64,000 nucleotides of DNA from Norana najaformis (GCA_964023275.1 OZ029918.1:13168855-13232854); one strand, 5' to 3'. Positions 1 to 35,262 are shown, counted from the stretch's first letter. Program-made: numbers and translations. The notes: generated by a model from the letters alone, not told the origin.

Positions 1-11
1 GGAATCAGATG

Positions 12-83
12 TCAGAGAACAAGATGAGGACCATTACAGACAGATTAATGCAACTTATGATAGAAAAGAATCTAAAATATAAA
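12..83 (+). repeat. Left arm of inverted repeat
   Basis: The flank GAACAAGATGAGGACCATTA plus the first 49-bp unit. The reverse complement of the arm, with few mismatches, recurs at 3137-3208. The two arms enclose about 3.05 kb. Confidence 0.8.
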
Positions 84-920
84 GTCCGATAGATTAATGC
101 AACTTATGATAGAAAAGAATCTAAAATATAAAGTCCAATAGATTAATGCAACTTATGATAGAAAAGAATCTAAAATATAAAGTCCGATAGATTAATGCAA
201 CTTATGATAGAAAAGAATCTAAAATATAAAGTCCGATAGATTAATGCAACTTATGATAGAAAAGAATCTAAAATATAAAGTCCGATAGATTAATGCAACT
301 TATGATAGAAAAGAATCTAAAATATAAAGTCCGATAGATTAATGCAACTTATGATAGAAAAGAATCTAAAATATAAATTCAGATAGATTAATGCAACTTA
401 TGATAGAAAAGAATCTAAAATATAAATTCAGATAGATTAATGCAACTTATGATAGAAAAGAATCTAAAATATAAACTCCGATAGATTAATGCAACTTATG
501 ATAGAAAAGAATCTAAAATATAAAGTCCGATAGATTAATGCAACTTATGATAGAAAAGAATCTAAAATATAAAGTCCGATAGATTAATGCAACTTATGAT
601 AGAAAAGAATCTAAAATATAAAGTCCGATAGATTAATGCAACTTATGATAGAAAAGAATCTAAAATATAAAGTCCGATAGATTAATGCAACTTATGATAG
701 AAAAGAATCTAAAATATAAAGTCCAATAGATTAATGCAACTTATGATAGAAAAGAATCTAAAATATAAAGTCCGATAGATTAATGCAACTTATGATAGAA
801 AAGAATCTAAAATATAAAGTCCGATAGATTAATGCAACTTATGATAGAAAAGAATCTAAAATATAAAGTCCAATAGATTAATGCAACTTATGATAGAAAA
901 GAATCTAAAATATAAAGTCA
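39..920. repeat. 49-bp tandem array, 18 copies
   Basis: Eighteen head-to-tail units of 49 bp, starting GATAGATTAATGCAACTTAT, with exact period 49 from the first copy (39) to the last (872-920). Divergence is confined mostly to the last few bases of the unit (AAGTCCG, AAGTCCA, AATTCAG, AACTCCG variants), indicating recent amplification. It lies in a NALCN intron. Confidence 0.97.
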
Positions 921-3136
921 AACTAAAATAATTAAATGACTGAAAAGGCAAAATGCTGTAGAACAGAAATAAAAACAAAATGATTCAGCAGTTTAGCCAA
1001 TAAAGGGAAAATATGAATCTTTCATCTAAGCAATATAATTGAACATCCACAAATAATCTCTTCGACAAAAATTCAGCAGAATGAGCAACATGAATATTAA
1101 TGCAGTGATATGAATATTAAAACAGACAAAATTAAGTAATACTGAAACTCAAAATCTGCACATAAATGCAGAAGAAAGGTCAAAGTGAAAGGGAAAGTCC
1201 CCAATTAACAGCTTGTAGTTTGGAAAATAAACAAGCTTTCATATTCTACAAGTGGTGATTGTGAAAGCAAGATTATGATGGTGATTTCATCTCAGGTCAA
1301 TAAGGTCTAATATTTTGATGAAAACATTAACAGCAATTTCAAGTGCAATGATGATGATGACGATGACGATAATGAACAATCATACTAAGTATTCACACCA
1401 AATGGAGATTCACAAATTATGATTGGAGAGAGTTTAATATCATGCATGACAGAAAAGAATTTGAAAAACATAAAATCAAACCAAAACAATTCAATCCTCA
1501 GGAAGCAAGCAAGCAGACATCAAAGTAACATCAATAGTAGAAATTTAACACCACATGCCATCAGTGGTGTGTTTAGCTGAGGGCCAGTTACAGTAGTCTG
1601 AAGTTGTTTCTTGAACAAATTGGAACTTTTCCTACTAACTTCCATATAGATGTGTGTAGAATTCAATCTGTGAGTTATTACAAGTACTACTTGCATGTTT
1701 GCTCATGAACATCACCTCCACTTTGCCCTGTCTGTCAAAGAATTGCTAAACATACCACTGTGTGTCAAAGTACATAATTTGCAAGTGATTTAAATATGGT
1801 TAAATACAACATTCCATTCTTCATCTGAGTGTATTGTACAGCAACAGAGTTTAAGAATATTAAGTTGTACAAAACAGTACTTCAGAACATGCATCCTAAG
1901 TTTTGAGATATGAACAGCTATGCAAAATTTCAATTATTTTTGTTGTATGTCTGAATTTCCAAAACAGCAGAAAGCAAATTCAATAGGTTGGTTGCTCAGA
2001 AGAACAAGAATTATTTAAAATGGTAGCTGCATCTGCAGTTAATCTATAAAACCATTTAATAAAACAGATTAATTTCAAAACATTTTAAAGTGTATTTCAA
2101 AAATGCTAATAAAGTTGTTTAAATCTGAAAGAGCTTCTTCAAACGGTTCATTTAGAAACTGTCCAAATCCAGACAGAATATGTAATCTGACAAACACAAC
2201 AGTTAGAAAGCAACTTGTGGTGCATGCACACGGTTTATCCACAATATAATAATTCAAAACAACAGGGAGCAAAGCTAACAACAGAAGAACCTCAAGGTCA
2301 TCTAGGTGGCAGTTGGAGATGCCTGAGGAAGCACTAAGTTAGAAGATAAAGGTAAAGTAAAATGATCACTCCTTTATCACACGCCTTCATCAACAGAGTC
2401 CTCAGGCAGAGGGTCTTCAGCCTGAAAGATATTTTGGCTCAAGTGCGTATCTGCATATATATGACAATAGCAAACCAAACAAAAAACAAAACTTTTCCAT
2501 ACTGGCCACTCCATCTAATCTAATGCCTTTCTATAGCACCATTATCATAACGTACAAGGCATCAGTCGGTGGTTTTTCCAGTGAACCGTAGCCAAAAATC
2601 CTCATCTGCTTGAGAAGCTCAGTTGAAATCCAACAGGTCAGAAAAACCAGAAGTCAGGGGATGATGGGTAAGCAAGCAGAAACTGCCAAATTAGACTTGA
2701 ATGACATTAAATACCAACAGAATGTGCAGAACTGGGCAGCGAATTCCAAAGCTTCTGACCAGCCACCATGAAACCCAACAGTCCAACAAACAGTCAAAGA
2801 GTCTGCTGATCAAATGCAGCAATTATTGGTATGAGGTGTGAGCAATACAACTGAAATTTGTTATGCCTCCTTATAAGCCACACAATATGAAATGTTAAGA
2901 ATCACTAAGAGACTGGAAGGTGTAAGTTACTTACACAAGTTTGCTGTGGATTCTGAGTATTCAAACATTTTTTCTGCTCATGATTAATGCCCCTAATTAA
3001 TTAATTTAATGCCCCTTTTCATTGAAAATCCATTTCTACTCAAGAGGATGCCAAGTTCAAGATGGATGGTCACAGCTCATAACTACAGACCTATTTAAAA
3101 TTTCCCTTTTACCATGGCAATGTCAGAAAATATAAA

Positions 3137-3208
3137 CAGATTTTATATTCTTTTCTGTCATAAGTCACATTAATCAATCTGTAATGGTCCTCATCTTGAT
3201 CTCTAACA
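3137..3208 (-). repeat. Right arm of inverted repeat (single unit copy)
   Basis: Contains TAATGGTCCTCATCTTGATC followed, on the minus strand, by one diverged copy of the 49-bp unit. It pairs with 12-83. Either the ends of a non-autonomous DNA element or an inverted duplication of a dispersed repeat; no target duplication was identified. Confidence 0.75.
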
Positions 3209-3683
3209 TTTAAAAAGTGCCTTCTGAAAGCCTTGTAAAAGCTGATATGTGTAGTCATAAAACAGTGCCACTAATTTAATATCTGCCAAATGCGCAAGGT
3301 ATCAATGAATGCCAAGTAAAGCAAATAGGAAAAACCAAGCCTGAGAAGACTTATTTACGGTCATGACCTTAATTTTTAGATCAAAGCAGAATCTGTATGA
3401 CATGAACTAAATGACACTTCCAGAGTTTGGTTCCAGCAACTTAAATGGCTCACCCATCATTCCTCTTAGAAGAGCATATCCTACGATCCGTATGAAAAGC
3501 GGATACCCTTAGTAGGCAGCAAACAAGACAAATAGGGAGGTCCTGGCTAGAACACAAAAGCTGTAAAACAATAAACCGAAGAACAATGGCAGCTAGAAAT
3601 CAATTTGAAGAACACATAAAATTAGACAAAAACAACAGCTAAATCAAACCCAAACAATTACACATAAAATCTCAACAGAATCA

Positions 3684-17745
<14,062 letters not shown>

Positions 17746-18744
17746 ATAGGATCAGATTACATTAGATACGGTAGGCTTTATAGTATTTAAAGGTTTTTTG
17801 AAAAGGTGTCATTTTGATCAGATATGGCTAAATTCACGCTGGACTATACCGAACAGTCTTCGTGCAGCGATATTTCGCCAGATGCCAAGTTCATATTAAA
17901 ACGGCGCTAAAGAAGTTTTTATTCCGACCGATTACATAACTAAGTTTCCTCACGGTCTTAAGTTGCGCTTAAACGTAATGGTATATGACAAATCTATCAT
18001 GACTCGAATCATTAAATAACAAATCACTTACGAGGTGTTTTAAGTGGACAAATAAGTATAATAATTACATAGGAACCTGCTTCTCTGGCGTCAATATCCA
18101 TCGTTTTATGCTCAGCATCATTATATCAGCACCAGCATCATTCTGGCCGCACGCATCAGTTGTAAGTTCCCGGATTTAAACTAGGTCGGGTCACCGAGCG
18201 GTCAGTGCCTGCCTACGTACAATCCTCTGAGCGTGCTCGGTGTATACCCGGAGTCATGATCTGTCGACTCATCGAAACCACATTGGTCACTCTGACTGTA
18301 TATGTTTCGTATTCTCCGTTTGGTGTCTAAATCGGCATCGTCATCACTGACATGTGCTTTCACATAAAATAATAGCTACGTCTATCCGACTTTTTTTTAC
18401 TCTGTAAGCATTCCTGTGCGTTCCATGAACCACGACTTTGCTTAACTCTCGCATTCCGGACTCTAAACAGCATACACTCCGAGTATTCTCTGAACGTGTT
18501 TCGTCTGCAGGTGGAACAGACCCAGAGACAACATGAATATTAATATTCATTGTGTTTGTGACATGTGGTGTCATGTGTTTTTTGGTACTAAAAAGTTAGT
18601 TATTTGCTCACAGATTATGTCAATGGTTTTAGCAAATCTTTGTTTCTAATGCTTTTATTTGTTGTGTTGATAAACACAGATTCAGGCATGATTGATTATA
18701 CTTAGATTCACTTAGCTACATAGTTATTACTTATTTACTTACAG

Positions 18745-18880
18745 GCATGTGTGCATACATACAGATATACGCGCATACTTAGGTACATGCACACATACAT
18801 AAATACATACGTGCATGAATACACTTGCATGCATACACATGCATGTATTCACATCAGGCTTAAACATGCATGCATGCATC
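18745..18880. repeat. ACATAC/GCATAC-type microsatellite
   Basis: Degenerate ACATACAT and CATGCATAC repeats over about 130 bp. Confidence 0.75.
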
Positions 18881-19599
18881 AATATTACTTATGTCCAATG
18901 CTTGCTTTTTCTTTAACTCGAGTCTCCGAAGGCAGGGTGACTAAAACTTAGTTTTCATCACCGCTGCTTCGAATTTACTCATGGTGATCTGGGCAATGAT
19001 AGCGTCGCGATGTTCCTACTTCTGTACGTAATTAGTTACCAAGGGCATGCGTGGCCATGCCTTCAAACTTTGCAAATCTCAACTACGTATTTATTTCCAT
19101 AAATGTTTCTTCTCTAGCCCAATTGTTAATATCTGGAACCAGTACCGTCCATTGTGGCTCCACCTACACCTTTAATACTAGCTCTTCTGTCCGCAATTTA
19201 GGTGCAGGCCTAATATTCGACCAAAACCTCGCCTTTCCTTATCATACAATACAATACAACTAAAATTTGTTAATGCCCTCTTTACAAAGTTCAGAAGTGC
19301 ATTTGAAGCCGGGTTATGCGAAGTATAACTAATCTTTTCCCGCTCTTGTTTCTTGCATATCCGTGACCATCGCAGAATCTGCACAGTGCTTTACTTCAAA
19401 ACTGTATCTACTATTGCCGCATTTATAGTCCATTCAAAACTTGACTACTGCAATTCACTTTTCCTGAATGTCGTAATCGTATCGTAACCTCGAGAATTCT
19501 ACAGAACCCAATGAAAGCCACGTCATGGGACCAGCTTCTTCACAGGCGCTCATCTTTAACATTAATTCTGAAAATCGATCAATAGCCGTAGCTACTCCA

Positions 19600-19955
19600 C
19601 CACTCTGGAATAAATTCCCACCAGAATTATGACAATTTTCTTATCCATCATACAAACTCACCATCACTTTACTCCTTGCAAATCTCTGCGCAGGTCTTCC
19701 ACTCAAAGCTGAAAACACTCCTCTTCCGCAGATCCTATCCTGATTTCTCTTCTTCCCCTTATCTATTCTGCAGCTCCAATTCCAAACACCACCCACCGTA
19801 GCCGTCTGACTGCCTGCCTGACTCTTGGATCTTAACCTGGAACCGAACCCTTCTTGCCTATTGATTTTGTTTTGACTGAGCACTTGTGAATAAGCTGGTT
19901 CCCGCGACTAGGCTTTCGTTGGGCCCTGTATAAATCTCGAGTTTTGCGATTGTTT
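19600..19955 (+). mobile_element. LINE 3' end, GTGAATAAGCTGG family
   Basis: Degenerate LWNKFPPEL and FHSKLKTLLFRRSYPD-like RT C-terminus, then the tail GACTGAGCACTTGTGAATAA and GCTGGTTCCCGCGAC. Related copies lie at 35183, 35960 and 39595. It ends about 230 bp upstream of the SEC61A start. Confidence 0.75.
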
Positions 19956-20021
19956 ACCATACGATCAAATAATTGGGCTATATGAGTTTCGTAGCAACGG
20001 TCTAACTTTTGCTAACTCTGC

Positions 20022-20048
20022 TGACGTGTGGCTTCGTAAGATCACGTG
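20022..20048 (+). promoter_or_regulatory. Candidate UPR element and E-box upstream of SEC61A
   Basis: TGACGTGT at 20022-20029 matches seven of eight bases of the XBP1/ATF6 UPRE (TGACGTGG/A). CACGTG at 20043-20048 is an E-box. They lie 140-170 bp before the ATG. SEC61 subunits are ER-stress targets in other animals; function here is inferred from position only. Confidence 0.3.
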
Positions 20049-20187
20049 ACCATAGAGTATTTCCAGTCTTTTTCTTATTGCGTGTCAGTGATGGTTAGGA
20101 AATAGGATGAGAATAACAGTTTAAATTGCCATTTTAAATCTGTAATTTAGACATTTCGATACTACTAGTACTCGGCTTGGAAATATT

Positions 20188-28425
<8,238 letters not shown>

Positions 28426-29479
28426 GGACTTGCTGTGGTTGCTTATTGTAGTGAGGCACACGTGCAGACATACGGCCGAAGGACTCTCTCATTACTGTCT
28501 TAGCCGGGACCTGTGGTTTGTTCGTCTGTCACCCAGTATGTCCATTTGTGGAAGTTTTAAATGTTGTTAAGAACTTAGTTATAATAATTTTACAGTGGTG
28601 CCAGAGTGCTTAAAACAAAACAAAAACATTTTCGTCTTTTTTGGTACTGTTGATGGGTCTAGATTGCTGATTGATCATCAGGCCATGCTGTCTGTGAGGT
28701 GATGTGTGATTGTTGTACTGGCTTTGTGTCATTCTGTGCATTTGGATTCCAGTGCACGTCCACATTCAAATTTAGCTGTCTTTACGTCACTTTGGCTGAT
28801 TCTACTGTCGAAATTTCTGTGCTGTGGCTGTGTTTAATAGGACATTGGGATGCACCTTTGAGCATCTGATTGATTTTAATACATAATAAGCTTGTGGTTG
28901 CCTTACCTACACATGCTGATGAAATATATAATGGGGTCATACTTACCGTACCTACAGCTGTTAATGCACATTTGAATGAATGGTCATTAATTCCAGTCTG
29001 TGCTGCGTTTGGAAGAACGGACATACTGGGATGAGAAGGAGACGTGCATGGATAAGTACAGTGTAATAGTGCGATATAACTGAAATTTGATAACATTTGC
29101 CTCTTTAAAGTTTAGGAGTGCACATTGAAGCCGAGCTATAGGAAACACTTAGAACCATAAGCAGACGGAAGATCCCATCAAATTCGAGGTATTGGAGTCG
29201 GCCGCTGGTTAAGACTGCATGTGCTGTTGTGTTTGCCAGAACCGCCACATTCAAGGCAACCTTGATCATCTGGATATCCTGAAGGGTTGTCTTTAGGCAC
29301 TTGGACTGCCTACGCAATTCCAGGAGGAAGATTGGGAAGAAATCAAAAGCCAGTGGGCATGACCTGGCTTGACTCTTTAGTCATTGCAGAAGTTGAATAG
29401 GTGCTTAGCGGGACAATTAGCAAGAAGGTGCCGATGGTGGGTGGCATGGCAATAATCAGCTGCCTCTGAGGTATGCGTC

Positions 29480-31080
29480 TTCTGTGGCCCCGTTTGTGTC
29501 TTTTTGCCCGCACATACTCGGGCCTTCAGCCTTGAAGCAGGTCCGAGTCCCCTTAATCGTTGTAACTTGTCCCAGGGACATGATGTTCTCTATCTGTGTT
29601 GTTAATCAGGTACCACCGGTGCATATCACAGCTTCTTTAGAACTGTTCAGTAGCCTTGTAGTGTGTACATACACCCATAGCCTGCATCCCAAATCTGGCT
29701 GAACAGGTGCACCATTGCATTGTCTACAAGCATCCCATCAACACAGGCCACAGCGTTGATGTCAGCATGATTGCCTGATGTCAGCATGATTGCCTGGCTG
29801 TGGGGTTCCGACTCTTGTACATCTGGTATTTGTATGACTCGGCACTCTAGTCCACTGTCACCGCCTCGGTGATGTCAAGCGTATCACTTGCTACTCACAA
29901 ATTCACCAAAGAACTTTGACCTGTTGATGATGCCTCGGTGATGTCAAGCACATCACTTGATATTCACAAATTCACCAAAGAACTTTCTGACTTGTCAAAT
30001 AGCATGTCTTTGCTGCCCACAAACCTACCGTACACAGATCGCAGGTTCTTGCAGTCCTGGTTGAAGAGGACGATGAGGTTCGCATTATCTAAGATAGCCT
30101 GTTTGGGGATTTGAAAGTGGTTTTGAGTGAAGTAGAAGCAGACCACACCGCCATGACGCCTTTGGGTTAAATATTTTTCAGTCGCTCCTGCTTCTCGAGC
30201 ATCATGTGGTCAAAGGGCTCTTTATGGTTCAGACTCAACGGTCAGGACGTTGTTGTCGAACGAAGAGTGAAATGATACCACCTGCTTCCCAGCAGCCTTT
30301 TCAACCACTGAGGTCCTTCTCGCAGGAACTGGTACTTCTCTTCACCCAACGACCGAGTACAGGTGCAGTCAGTCAAAGTTAAGGTACCTGTTCTCGAGAG
30401 CAGGTTCAAGAGCAGGTTTGTTTTCCACACCCGACGGGCCGTACACGCCCAGCGCGCCTGATGCTGCCACAACCCGATCAAGTTTCCAGCCTGATCCCTC
30501 AATACATGTAGTAAACTCCTGTAGGTGTTGAAGCATCTGCGCTATCGTTTCTGTAAGCCCGCCTTGAGTGTTGTCAGCATTGAGGATGGGCACACTTCAG
30601 AACGAAAGTAGGCCGCGGTTGTGATGGTGCCAGGCGCAGCATTCTTGTCTTAGACCTGTTTGTCATCATCTACTTTTCCATCTCTGCTGCTAGGACTGCC
30701 TTGAACTTAAGACCTCATCTAGAAGAGTGTTTGTGTTATGCGTTATTGCACTGAAAAATGCCAGTGCATTTCCCTCCAGCCTGTGCCCTGGTGGGACAAT
30801 AGCGCGGTAGTCGCAAGGAATGCGTTTTCTTCATCAAATATATACTGCATAGGTCCCTTGCATCAATTTCTACAAACGGCCGGTTGATGTACTCTTCCAC
30901 TTATTGCCAGCCATAGGGGCCGGTTGTGGCCGCTCGCAGTAGGCCAGTGAGATGATCGACTGAGGTATCCGTGTTTTGCTCTAGAAGGTTGTTTGTGTTA
31001 GGCGTTGTCGCACTGAGAAATGCCAGCGCATTTCTCTGTGAGCGCTATATCCAAGTGGATATTTAAACCTGTTACCGCTT
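29480..31080 (-). pseudogene. Degraded Polinton/adintovirus-like element with packaging-ATPase remnant
   Basis: Minus-strand fragments in different frames read like the FtsK/HerA-type (A32-like) DNA-packaging ATPase of Polinton/Maverick and adintovirus elements. A GSGWKLDRVV segment lies near 30490. A P-loop region near 30430 is broken by a frameshift, FDHMMLEKQ lies near 30200, and FQIPKQAILDNANLIVLF lies at about 30040-30130. A local duplication (29868-29987) and stops further break it, so this is an old inactive copy. Sequence at 30690-31080 and 29480-29860 probably belongs to neighbouring genes of the element but is too decayed to name. No polymerase or integrase was recognised. Confidence 0.5.
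29868..29987. repeat. Tandem duplication, about 62-bp unit, two copies
   Basis: GCCTCGGTGATGTCAAGC followed by CAAATTCACCAAAGAACTTT appears twice about 62 bp apart, inside the ATPase remnant. Confidence 0.85.
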
Positions 31081-31959
31081 TTCCATCACCTTAAGCTACC
31101 ATCTGGCCATCTTCTCTTGTCAGGAGAGTTTTATACGTAAAGATTCAGCAAATGGGAGGAGCACTCTGGATGCCTTTTTCATGCCAACAACATGGCTTTG
31201 GAGTGGGCTTTCCCTGTCTCAGTTTCTGGAGCTAGATTTTACAGTAATTACTTATGCAGGACTTGGCCTCAGATCTCTCTCATCCACTATAATCTAAGCG
31301 CAAGCGTTTGTTCTACATAAGCTGAAACCGTGTGCGTGAGGTATACTCCCGCCACACAAGCCTATACTAGGTAATCCAAACTGGTCTACAGCCAGTAGAG
31401 CCTGGGCTGGCGAAGAATACGAGCTGGGACCGAAAGGCGGCTGGCAACAACTATGGCCCTTTGTTTAGGCCCTGGTCTGGGTTGGGCTGAGGTGTGATGG
31501 AGTGTTTTTGGGACCGGTGGGCGTGGGCCTAGTATCGTGGGAGTACAGGTGGGGCTGGAATGCGCGTGGGCGGCTGGGAACAACTACATCCCCAAGTTTG
31601 CACCATGGTTTTGGCCAGGTCGAGGTAAAACCCCATTTGCATCTACTGCCCCGGACCTTTCTTTAATATCGAACAATACCGAACAAAGTTCATTTGCTGG
31701 CTAGTGTTCAACTGTGACGACCGTCTGAGTTACCGCTCTAATATATAAGCTAATTATTTAGTCCTATTATTATCATGCTTATGTTTATTGTCGTTTCTTT
31801 TGTTACTGTTATATTATTAAGTTCTTGTAAATTCTGATGCGGTATGTCACCCAGAATATTTTGATGAATAAACGTGTATTTATATGCGCGCAGGCCGCCG
31901 CTGAGGCGTAACTACATGATATTATTTTTGCATTTATTAGGCTCCACTGTCTAAATGCT

Positions 31960-32105
31960 AAGCATCAATCGATGGCGCCGAACAATTGTGAGTGAAGGAC
32001 TTGCTCAGTGTCCCTACACAGTAACCGTCTCAGGGGAGTTTCGAACCCGCACTCTCCGCTTTACAAGTCGAGCACTCTCTCCAATAGGCTACCGTGCCCC
32101 ACATA
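31960..32105 (-). repeat. tRNA-derived SINE
   Basis: The minus strand shows a tRNA-like head: GGGGCACGGTAGCCTATTGG, a loop with CTTGTAA (Thr-like), and B box GGGTTCGAAAC. Related pieces lie at 6244-6370 and 47765-47825, which argues for a dispersed SINE, not a tRNA gene. Confidence 0.6.
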
Positions 32106-32561
32106 TAATATGCATTATGCACCCAGTTTTTAACATTTATTTACTTTTGCAGTAATATTAGCAACCTAAATATGAATCTAATTTTAAAAATCATCGTATC
32201 GCACTGCAGAAACGTGCAATGGTATAGACCTATGATTACACATACGCTACAAACACAGAATGATTCCATAATATAGGGCTTTAACTGTATTTTGCAATGA
32301 GTACAGAGGGCACGGAGACTGGCTCCGCGGGCAAGGAATAGAGAACTGTTTTATACTTGAATGAGCGAAATATTTTCGGTATTTAGGTCTGCTGCAAGAT
32401 ATAGCCTACTGTAGGCCCTAATGATTGCATACTTTCAAATTTCGACAAAAAACGTTCTAAAATTTACAGGTAACAGTTTCCTTTCAAATTTATATATAAA
32501 TAGACCAATCTGCAGCTTTTAGACGGAGAAAAATAGGTTGCATAGGCCTACTGGTTCTAAA

Positions 32562-33899
32562 GGGGTCGTCCATAAAGGACGTCCGCAAAAAATGACCTAC
32601 TTTGGACCCTCCCTCCCCTTGTCCGCATTTGGCCTTACCCTCCCCCTCCGCCCTTTGCAGACGTCCGCACTCCAAAGCCAGTAAACAATGAAGACCAGCA
32701 TCGTGAAAAATGTCATGAATAAACTACTCATTCTATCTTATTTAAAAGAACCTCACAATGGCACCATACATGGCAGATCTAAATAGATGTGACTTAAGAT
32801 AGGCTGAAAACTTTAAATGTTTCTTTAGCTGTCTGCAGTGGAAGAGTACTATAGCCAAGTTAATTTAAGTAGGCTATTGTAGTATATTACACTACACAGT
32901 AAGTCTAGCCACTATAGAAGTTATTGGAGGTTAGGATGAAGAGGACAGCTAATCGCAGAGAACTGATACCAACACCTGGTTTACGTCAGCGAGTAGTCAA
33001 GAGGGTGTCAGAATTATTACTTTGTCCAGACAGGTAGAGGAATCTTAATTTTCATATAACTGACTCACCAGCCCACTGAGAGAGCTGTGCAGAGACAGGC
33101 AAGAATACATAAGGCCACACATGTACAGATACAGGCGCAGATCGAAATGGAGTCAAGCCAGCGGACACGCCAAGATCAACAGAGCAACACGGAACCAGTC
33201 AGAGAGAGATACGCAGACAGACCGAGCTGAGTAAAGCTGAAGATTTCAGACAGAGAATCCTAGCGTCCAATCGAATAGACTATCCGGAGTAACTCCATGA
33301 CTATTGACCAATGGAGGTTCGACACATCGCTGGACGAGAGAACCTCAGACAGGATCTATACTAAGTCAGTCTGGTTTGAGACACCATACAGATCAGTCGA
33401 TTAGCTCTGAGATTCTACTCTCGGAGATAGAACGCAGTTAGAAATGTAGTCGGAGTAGTGTCTAGTGTCTTATCGACACTACCGGGTAAAATAGAGTAAA
33501 GGTTTGTCTTAGGCTTAGGCTTCTGGCTCGCTCCACAATTGAACTAGCATCTCGCTCGCGTTATGTCAAACAATCATTCGAAGAACATTCAAGTGCTGAA
33601 TGACATTTCGAGAATAAAAGATGAAAACTGTACAATGCGAACTGGACGAGAATCTTCATCATAATCGGTAGAAATGAACTCTACCACAGTACTATTGATA
33701 AACCAGTGCAGTATAGTGTCTGCCATTTGACTGAAGTTGGTGTTTAAAGCATGGGTTGCATTTAAAGCTGTGTACATCTACAAAATTTATATGCGGACGT
33801 CCGCATAGGCCATAACCCTCCCTCCCCTTGTCCGCAATTGTCCACATTTGCATGACCCCTCCCTCCCTCCCTCTGTGGACGTCCTTTATGGACGACCCC
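32562..33899. mobile_element. TIR DNA transposon, non-autonomous, 1338 bp
   Basis: Starts GGGGTCGTCCATAAAGGACG and ends with its reverse complement (CGTCCTTTATGGACGACCCC), flanked by AAA at 32559-32561 and 33900-33902 (possible 3-bp target duplication). A subterminal CCCTCCCTCCCCTTGTCCGC block occurs near both ends in the same orientation. The interior has no transposase-like ORF. The superfamily is not assigned. Confidence 0.85.
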
Positions 33900-34618
33900 A
33901 AAGGGTAGTTCACAGATGCTGCGAGTGACGCGCTTTTGAAGAGTTTTAAGTCACGTTAAGCGAGAGCGATAAGTAGGTCGATAATTAGAACCCCATGTGA
34001 TGCTACAGTATATACATGTGATACTGCTTTCTTGTGAGGAAAGATTAAGGAGTAACACTAGGTAACGGTATACTTGGTGGTAGGACACAGGTAGCAAAGG
34101 TACTCTGAGATCTTTGTGGGTAGTGCGAGACAAATGACATCTTATATATCTAAGGTGCATTCTATGTGGATTTTACAGCGTAGTTCACCAGCAGTTCTTG
34201 TAAAACAGAAATCTTTTTCCATCTTGGTAAAGAATTGAACTTGTGCCTCTGGGTTGACAAGTCTGAGCCAGTTGAGTAGAAGAGCACCGGGCCTTAACAG
34301 ATGAGTGAAAATATGACAGGAGGAATTTTATTCAGAACAAACGAGGCCAAGTCTGATAAAGCAACAGTCGGAGGCCATCTTTTGTTTGTCCACAGCTTTC
34401 TTGTCTAGTTCAAAAACTAGGATGCTAAATTACGTTCCTGTGTTTGTGTGTGCCAACAGTTATAAAACTTAGTCAGTTCACTGGCCCGATTGCAAGAGTC
34501 TAGTCAACCTACTCCACCCGATGTACCCCATCCATCCTACCCCACCTCGTGAGCTGAACATAGGGTGTATTTGAGTTTCTAAGATTACGGACACTAAGCG
34601 GTGGCAGAGAGCCAGGCC

Positions 34619-34621
<3 letters not shown>

Positions 34622-34715
<94 letters not shown>

Positions 34716-34722
34716 TGTGTGT
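34622..34722. repeat. (AT)n(GT)n compound microsatellite
   Basis: About 50 bp of AT followed by about 50 bp of GT. Polymorphic-type simple repeat. Confidence 0.97.
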
Positions 34723-35079
34723 GACAGATTTGCCCTGAAGGCTACACAGGTCAAGGTTTAATTGCTGCCCTTTCTAGGCTATTAAGACTAAGTTTTTAAT
34801 AACGTTAGCTGGAGATAATTTCAAAAGGGGCAAGACATTATTGCCATGTAAGCTTATTCGCACCTTTTGAAAGTATGTTATGCTGTGTGAACTGGTAGTA
34901 GTTCCTCGGTTTAACGACAACTTATGGCATCAAAGGCCGTTGCCGGCGCCCTCCTCCTTTATCCAGGGTTGGGACTGGCACTACCCCCAAACAAGGGGTG
35001 TGAATTGGATTTAAGGAGGAACTCATAAATAGGCCTATCGAAGATTCGCGCACAGTTTAACAAACAATGTTTGTAGATT

Positions 35080-35135
35080 TCATATGACGGGGCTGGGATT
35101 CGAACCCTGTCGCTCGGCTAATGTGTCACCTCTAA
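35080..35135 (-). repeat. tRNA-like SINE head fragment
   Basis: The minus strand shows GAGCGACAGGGTTCGAATCC with a B box. Short and isolated. Confidence 0.35.
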
Positions 35136-35182
35136 TTAGTTCTGAATTATAATTTACAACTTCTAAAAACTCACTTTCTCGC

Positions 35183-35262
35183 CTGTGAATAAGCTGGTCA
35201 CCGTGACGTGGCTTCGTTGGGCGCTATAGAAATCTCGGGACTACGATTACGATTATTCTTTT
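35183..35262 (+). mobile_element. LINE 3' tail, GTGAATAAGCTGG family
   Basis: CTGTGAATAAGCTGGTCACC, then GTGACGTGGCTTCGTTGGGC and a terminal ACGATTACGATTA repeat. A heavily 5'-truncated insertion. Confidence 0.8.

Noticed and set aside
34509-34754. 81-codon ORF with His-Thr and Tyr-Ile runs
   Set aside because: Translation of the (AT)n(GT)n microsatellite.
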